Source: Batillaria attramentaria (Eukaryota; Mollusca; Gastropoda; Batillariidae). From it: a stretch of 64,000 nucleotides of DNA. Both the position numbers and the translations under genes were made by a program. How positions within the stretch are numbered: the stretch's first letter is position 1; each line of letters begins with the position of its first letter. The stretch lies in contig JACVVK020000016.1 of the NCBI GenBank assembly GCA_018292915.2, positions 2,096,001 through 2,160,000 of the forward strand, written 5' to 3'. Below are positions 36,901 to 44,442 of this stretch, piece by piece. The notes beneath the pieces were generated by a model, which saw nothing but the letters and a program-made list of their open reading frames with translations, was not told where the DNA came from and searched no databases.

Positions 36901-39900
36901 CGATGCAGCAGAAGATCCAGACATTTCTCAACACCTGTCTGAGGCGCATCTTCAACATCCGATGGCCAGAGAAGATCCGGAATGAAGAGCTGTGGGAGCG
37001 AGCCGGGCAGGAACCAGTGGCCAAGCAGATCCTGCGGAGGAAGTGGGGCTGGATTGGACACACCCTCAGGAAGCCAGCATCCAGCACCACACGCCAAGCC
37101 CTGACATGGAACCCGCAGGGGAAAAGGAAGAGAGGCCGGCCTCGCAACAGCTGGAGGCGGGACACTGAGGCAGAGCTATGTAAGCAGGGGACCAACTGGA
37201 CTGGAGTGGCAAGACTAGCCCAGAACAGAGTGCGATGGCGAAGGGTTGTCGATGGCCTATGCTCCACGTGGAGCCAAGGGCCTAAGTAAGTAAGTAAGCC
37301 AGTGGCAACCAAATCAACCAAAACTAAAAAAAACCCCAACAAACTAACAAATGAAAGTGCTACAGAGAAAAAGCAAAAACAACGAACAAAACACAAAGAA
37401 TAAACACACACACACACAGAACAAAAACAAAACAAAACAAAAAACTAGGAGGAATGGTCCCGTCCTACAAAGTTGTTCCTCCAAATTTCATGTTATTTTG
37501 TCTGTTTTCTTGTTATTGTTGCTGGTTCTCCCCTCTTCAAATTCTACCAATGACACTAGGTCCGCTGAATTAATTTTTACATAAAATCTCATCTGGAAGA
37601 TCTAGAAGGCTGGTGAAACGTGGACTTGAATACCTTGAATTGTACTTACGAAATCACAAAACTGCAACTCTTTTGACTGGTGCTTCTCACAGAAACTTGA
37701 AAAAATATGTTTATCTAAAAGCTCTGTTATTCCGAATTCTAAAGCTATAATAGTGCAGTAGTTCCTGTCATATGTGCAGTTGTCACACGTAACGAAAATG
37801 CTGTGCAGTTGAGTAATTTGAAGGAGTCTTCACAGATATTTGGCCTGAAATGCAAACCACCCCCACATCGGTAATTTTTTTTTTACACAAAATCTGTCAG
37901 AGCTACAGAGCTGTGCTACGAATACAGTCAATATAATTGGATGAACTTCCAAAATCTCGAAAATGAAGGCATTTGAAGAATTTTTTCGTAAAAGTACATG
38001 ACCGATTTCTTGAAATGGGCGGTAACTCTTCTAAAAATGTGGCAAGAGAAAAATCATGAAAGTCAGTCTGGAGAATGTGACTGCCCACTTCATCTCAAAT
38101 CACCAAGCCCATCAACGATGTGGTTTTGGAGATAGCCATGATCACACCCGTCCACACACACGCGCACACACACACACACACACGTCGCACAACTCCCGCC
38201 AAAAAGAACGCAGCAGCATAGTGTGCACGTAAGGTGTCTGTGGCACAGATTTGTTATGTGACTGTGTGCGTGAAAGTATGTATTGTCTGGAGAAACGTCA
38301 TAGTCTTGTTTTGTATCACTGAAACTTGCTGCTGCACGCAGCGAAATCTGCCCCATCCCAAGTTAAACAAGGAGGAACGACCCCATCCTACAAAGTTGTT
38401 TCTCCAAACTTCATTTTATCTTGTCTGTTTTGTTGTTATTGTTGCGGGTTCTCCCCTCTCAAGTTCTGCCAATGACACTAGATCCTCTACGACCTCGACC
38501 GATTAGCCACGTGACTGGGGGTGGGGACAGGGTGGGGGGAGGGGGGAGAGAGACACACAGAGAGAGGGTGGGTGGGTGGGTGTTTAGGAGTTTAACATCC
38601 TTTTCCACCACATAAGGGTGATATCAAAGACGGGGCAACGAGAAAAAAGCCAGCACAAATAATTTGCCCCCACCAGGATTTGAACTCTCGACCCAAGCAT
38701 TGGAAGTCCAACACTCTACCATTCGGCCACCCTGGCTCCCGAGAGAGAGAGAGAGAAACGTCAGTTCCGTGAACTAAACATTTGACGTCAGCCTCAGGCA
38801 GGTCGAGCTGATGAAGATCAACCCACTGCCAACACACCAGTCACAGTCGGTGGAGAGCCAATCAGGGAGGTAGAGTCCTTTGTCTACCTGGTGAGTGTGG
38901 TTGATGGACAGGGAGGCACAGACCGAGACATCACAGCCAGAATCGGCAAGGCAAGAGCAGCAATGGTCATGCTGAAGAACGTCTGGGCATCCAAAGTTGT
39001 CAGCATAAGAACCAAACTTCGCATCTTCAACTCCAACGTGAAGTCAGTTCTGCTCTACGGATGCGAAACATGGAGGACAACGAAGACGATGCAGCAGAAG
39101 ATCCAGACATTTCTCAACACCTGTCTGAGGGGCATCTTCAACATCAGATGGCCAGAGAAGATCCGGAACGAAGAGCTGTGGGAGCGAGCGGGGCAGGAAC
39201 CAGTGGCCAAGCAGATCCTGCGGAGGAAGTGGGGCTGGATTGGACACACCCTCAGGAAGCCAGCATCCAGCACCACACGCCAAGCCCTGACATGGAACCC
39301 GCAGGGGAAAAGGAAGAGAGGCCGGCCTCGCAACAGCTGGAGGCGGGACACTGAGGCAGAGCTATGTAAGCAGGGGACCAACTGGACTGGAGTGGCAAGA
39401 ATAGCCCAGAACAGAGTGCGATGGCGAAGGGTTGTCGATGGCCTATGCTCCACTTGGAGCCAGTCGCCAAAGTAAGTAAGTAAGTCAGGCAGGTCGTCAT
39501 ACAGAGAGAGAGAGAGAGAGGACGTCAATTCTGTGAACTAAACATTTGACGTCAGCCTGTAGCACTGAGATCGTCTGAGGATGCTTGTTCATGTCTTGTG
39601 ATTTCCCTGTTGGCTTTGTGACTTCCCCGATTGAATTATTTTTCACACGAAATCTGGAAGATCTAGAGGGCTGGTAAAATGTCGGAGGCAGTGACCATAC
39701 TTGCTGATTTTGTCTGTGAACTAAGCGTTTGACGTCAGTTTCACACTGGTGGTACATGTATTACAGATGATGCTTGTGCATGTCTTGTGATTTCCCTGTT
39801 GCTTTTGTGACTTCCCTGACTGAATTAATTTTTACATAAAATCTGGAAGATCTAGAGGGCTGGTGAAACGTGGACTAGAATACCTTGGATTGTACATGTA

Positions 39901-40412
39901 CTTATGAAATCACAAATTTGGAGCTCTTTTGACCGGTGCTTCTCACAGAAACTTGAAAAAGCTATGTTTATCTAAAAGTTCAGTTATTCTTAATGCTAAA
40001 GCTATAATAGTGCAGTAGTTCCTGTCATATGTGCAGTTGTCACACTAGACAAAAACGCCAGGATGATAAGTAATTTGCACTAGTCTTCCATACATATTTG
40101 ATCTTATGTACAAACCACCCTACCTCGGAAATATTATTTTTACACAAAACCAGTCAGAGTTACAGAGCTTTAGCACAAATACAGTCAGTGTAATTGGGTG
40201 AACTTCCAAAGTCTAGAAAATGAAGGAATTTGAACAACTTTTTCGAAAAAATTCGTAACATGACCGATTTTTTAAAATCGGTGATAACTCTTCTGAAAAT
40301 GCGGCAGGATAAAAATCGTGAAAGGTAGGTCTGCAGAAGGTGAATTCCCATTTTATCTCAAAGTAAAAAGGCCTCCATCGAGGTGGTTTAGGAGATAGCC
40401 ATCATTACATCT

Positions 40413-40468
<56 letters not shown>

Positions 40469-42235
40469 CTCCCGCCAAAAGGAACGCAGCAACATAGTGT
40501 GCACGTCAAGTGTCTATGACCCAGATTTCGTTACGTCACTGTGTGCGTGAAAGTATGTATTGTGTGGAGAAACGTCACAGTCTTGTTTTGTATCACTGAA
40601 ACTTGCTGCTGCGCATAGCAAGATCTGCCCCGTCCCGTAAAGTTGTTTCTCTATAGAGAAACAACTTAAAAACCAGCTACAGCCCCCCCCCCCCAACCCC
40701 CCCAAAAAACAAACTACAAAGCAATACTTGATGATAAGTGCACTGCCTTTTAGTTCTGATTGGGATATCACAAATCACAGCTTGCTGTACCAGTAAGAGT
40801 TGATAGGGTCTCAGACTGCTGTTCAGTTACAAATGGGCAATTCTGCATATCTGGTCATTCAGAGTTCAGTAACTGCTGTTGAAATGATACAAGTAATAAA
40901 TAAATAATAACAATAGTCAGCTCTGAATCTGTACAATTCTCTAAGGTAGAATTGCTTTTGTGTTTTTCTTTTGGTTTATTTACTCAGTGCATGTGTGTGT
41001 GCACACTTACACTTTCGTGTTGTAACTATGAGCAATATATGCTTTCTGTCTATATTTTTAAGTTGTTTCTCTATAGAGAAACAACTTTATGAGACGGGGC
41101 ATATTTTGCTACGCGCAGCAGCAAGTTTCAGTGATACAAAACAAGACTGTGACGTTTCTCCACACAATACTTACTTTCACGCACACAGTGACGTAACGAA
41201 ATCTGCGTCATAGACACCTTACGTGCACACTATGCTGCTGCGTTCTTTTTGGCGGGAGTGACGTGTGTGTGTGTGTGTGTGTGTGGACGGATGTAATGAT
41301 GACTATCTCCTAAACCACCTCGTTGGAGGCCTTTTTACTTTGAGATAAAATGGGAATTCACCTTCTCCGGAGCTACCTTTCACGATTTTTAGCCTGCCGC
41401 ATTTTCAGAAGAGTTATCGCCAATTTTAAAAAATCGGTCATGTTACGAATTTTTTCGAAAAAGTTGTTCAAATTCCTTCATTTTCTAGACTTTGGAAGTT
41501 CACCCAATCACACTGCCTTGATTCGTGCTACAGCTCTGTAGCTCTGACTGGTTTTGTGTAAAAAAAAATATTTCTGAGGTAGGGGTTGTTTACATATAAG
41601 GCCAAATATCTATGAAAAGACTCTTTCACATTACTCATCATTCCGGTATTTTTGTCACTTATGCCAACTGCACATATGACATGAACTACTGCACTATTAT
41701 AGCTTTAGTATTAAGAATAAAAGAGCTTTTAGATAAACACATTTTTTTTTCACGTTTCTGCGAGAAGCGCTGGTCAAAAAAGTTCCAATTTTGCAATTTC
41801 GTAAGTACAACCCAAGGCACTTAAGTCCACGTTTCATCAGCTCTCTAGATCTTCCAGATTTTATATCAAAATTAATTCAGTCACGGAAGTCACAGAAACA
41901 ACAAGGAAATCACAAGATATGAAGAAGTATCACATGACAGACGAGCAGCTTGAGGCTGACGTCAAATGTATGGTTCACAGACAAAATCTGCAAGTATTGT
42001 CACTGCCTCCGACATTTCATCAGCTCTCTAGATCTTCCAGATTTCATGTGAAAAATAATTCAGTCGGAGAAGTCACAAAGCCAACAGGGAAATTACAAGA
42101 CATGAACAAGCATCCTCAGACGATCTCAGTGCTAGAGGCTGACGTCAAAAGTTTAGTTCACGGAATTGACGTCATCTCTCTCTCTCTGTATGACGACCTG
42201 CCTGAGGCTGACGGCAAATGTTTAGTTCACGGAAC

Positions 42236-42266
<31 letters not shown>

Positions 42267-43611
42267 TCTGTGGGGAGCCAGGGTGGCCGAATGGTAGAGC
42301 GTTGGACTTTCAATGCTTGGGCCGAGAGTTCGAATCCCGGCCGCTGGGGCCAAATATTTGTGCTGGCCTTTTTCTCGTTGCCCCGTCCTTGATATCACCC
42401 TTTTGTGGTGGAAAAGGACGTTAAACTCCTAAACACCCATCCACCCACCCTCTATCTCTGCCTCTCTCTCTCTCTCCCCCTTCTTCCCCCACCCGGCCCC
42501 ACCCTCAGTCACGTGGCTAACCGGTCAAGGTCGTAGAGGATCTAGTCAAAGACCGTATCTACGGTCTTTGATCTAGTGTCGTTGGTAGAACTTGGAGAGG
42601 GGAGAACCGGCAACAATAACAACAAAACAGACAAAATAATATGAAGTTTGGAGAAACAACTTTGTAGGACGGGGCCGTTCCTCCTTGTTTCTTTGTACAG
42701 CAGAACACTGACAAGTGCCGAAAAATACTGACATTTGTGTGAAATAATACTGACATTTGTGTGAAATAATACTGACACACTTTCAGCGAAGATCTTGGAA
42801 ACATAAAGATACATGTAGTTCACTTACCTCCCTTTGAGGGACAACGCGTAAGAGTTGTCTGCCCGCATTAGCGCGCATCCCGCAGATCTAGGAACTAATG
42901 GCAGTATGGCAGAAAGCCAGAAACCACGCAAAAATTTGGGCGTACAATGGTGTGCAGCGCCACATTGCTGTAAGAAGCGAACACCAGGAACAGGAAAACC
43001 TTTCTTTCGATTCCCCCTTGAAAAAAAGAGGTAGGTATGCATACGATATCGAAGCTGGAGCCAAGATCGGTATCGAAGTTGGAGCCAAGATTATGTTTTC
43101 TCCCAAACCAAACACACAGCATCACACGTGAACTCCAAAATCGCCGCATCCACGACATGTGACTGGCGTAAATTTAGTATAGAATCCGCATGCTTGTAAA
43201 AAGTCTCTGCTCGTTTGACCCAACCCTACACTAGCCGCCGTAAAACATTTTAACAAAATAAACAAAAACGAAGATGTCAGCGACTGACAGGTGGTCTCCC
43301 CCATACATTTCGCATGTGTTTTAGGCCTATGGAAAACACAAGTATTTCAAAGTTCCGGAGAACGAACAAAAGATCTAGTTTGGCTTTCATTGCTGTACGC
43401 ACGTAGTGCATTTCCTTCGATGTGTTCAAGTGAAACTAGTACAGAACACAGAAAGATCGAATAGCTGTGCGAGAGATCCAAAGATGGACGCATCCGCTGA
43501 ATACTTCTTGCTAACTCAGCATTAATCATATCTGCCACCGACAATCCAGCAGAATTTATGTTGTGATATGGTTTTACAATGGTTAGAATGAAGTTCAGCC
43601 GGATAATTTTG

Positions 43612-43656
<45 letters not shown>

Positions 43657-44399
43657 GTGAATTTAGATGCAGCTAGCCGCTAGCACAGTTTAAGTCACCG
43701 TGATTTGTAAAGTTGTCCGGGAAAAACAACAAAAATCACACTGTATCTGCGTCAGCCGCATGTGTTTACTGTTTGTTTACACTGCATGCACACGTACCAC
43801 TTGAGGTCTTTATTTGAACAGTTCGGCGCAGAACACAATTGCACTCCCGGCTTTTGTGATCGTTTTCCACTTTCCGCTATGCTGTCACTATAGGGGCCAG
43901 ATCTAGGATGTGCGCTAATGCGGGCAGACAACTCTTCGCGTTGTCCCGCCATATATCTCTCTTACGAGGGCAGGAGTGACGCATCTTTCTGATTCCAAGG
44001 ACTTTGCTTTCAGGGGTTGGCACCTCTGTGTAGTTCTCTTATAAATGTGAAAGTCAGGATCTGTTGCTTGAACAATTGATACTGCTGTTTGAATTTTGAG
44101 GACGATGCTTCTGTCAAAAATGGTGGTTGCATCAGCAGTGAAAAGTGTTTGTTTTGTATGACAGGAAGAAAGAAGGCTTATGTTGCTGATGCCAGACAGG
44201 ATACATGCAGTAGAGAGGTAATGCGTCATGATGATCTCAAGACTGCTGTCAAGCTGAGCCGTGTTCGGGATCATTTTATTTGTAAGTAGCTGCTGCTAGT
44301 ACTTACGCAGTACTCTTGCTCTCTCTGTCTCTGCAAAAGGTTTGGTCATATTTCCGAACATTTTGTTTGCATTTATTTGCGGATAATGCTAGTACTTTC

Positions 44400-44442
<43 letters not shown>

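Larger units (their letters stand above)
38367..40653 (+). repeat. Foldback repeat family F, left arm
   Basis: The reverse complement of 41074-42688, differing by indels and by the 691-bp LINE insertion with its duplicate (38806-39496). Shared blocks in order: ACAAGGAGGAAC, ACGACCTCGACCG, the tRNA-like SINE, AAACATTTGACGTCAGCCT, GATCGTCTGAGGATGCTTGT, GAAGATCTAGAGGGCTGGT, TTCGAAAAAATTCGTAACAT, CAACTCCCGCC. It ends at 40653 in the middle of a 28-bp palindrome. Confidence 0.88.
41074..42688 (-). repeat. Foldback repeat family F, right (inverted) arm
   Basis: Inverted counterpart of the left arm without the LINE fragment. It starts at the centre of the second 28-bp palindrome (41060-41087) and ends CTCCTTGT at 42688. 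It contains the plus-oriented SINE at 42274-42450. Confidence 0.88.
42838..43947. mobile_element. 1.1-kb TIR element with THAP-like termini
   Basis: The left end GGGACAACGCGTAAGAGTTG and right end CAACTCTTCGCGTTGTCCC are inverted repeats. They continue through TGTCTGCCCGCATTAGCGC to AGATCTAGG, about 55 bp with few mismatches. Beyond the TIR both ends read into a similar Cys-rich peptide in opposite directions (42906-43030 plus; about 43780-43870 minus). No clear target duplication is seen. Confidence 0.8.
32253..44028. mobile_element. 11.8-kb TIR-bounded nested transposon block in POLR1C intron 9
   Basis: The left end CAGAGGTGCCAAC (32253-32265) is the exact inverse of the right end GTTGGCACCTCTG (44016-44028). 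The outside flanks are both TGTAGT (32247-32252, 44029-44034), as expected for a target-site duplication. CAGAGGTG-type ends resemble hAT elements, although those usually duplicate 8 bp. Without the block the intron would be about 430 bp, in line with its neighbours. No transposase for the outer element is recognisable. Two separate solo ends of one family remain possible. Confidence 0.6.

Noticed and set aside
42274..42350. Functional tRNA gene
   Set aside because: A and B boxes are present, but the acceptor stem does not close, the same body and tail follow in three copies, and one copy has a target duplication; it is a SINE head.
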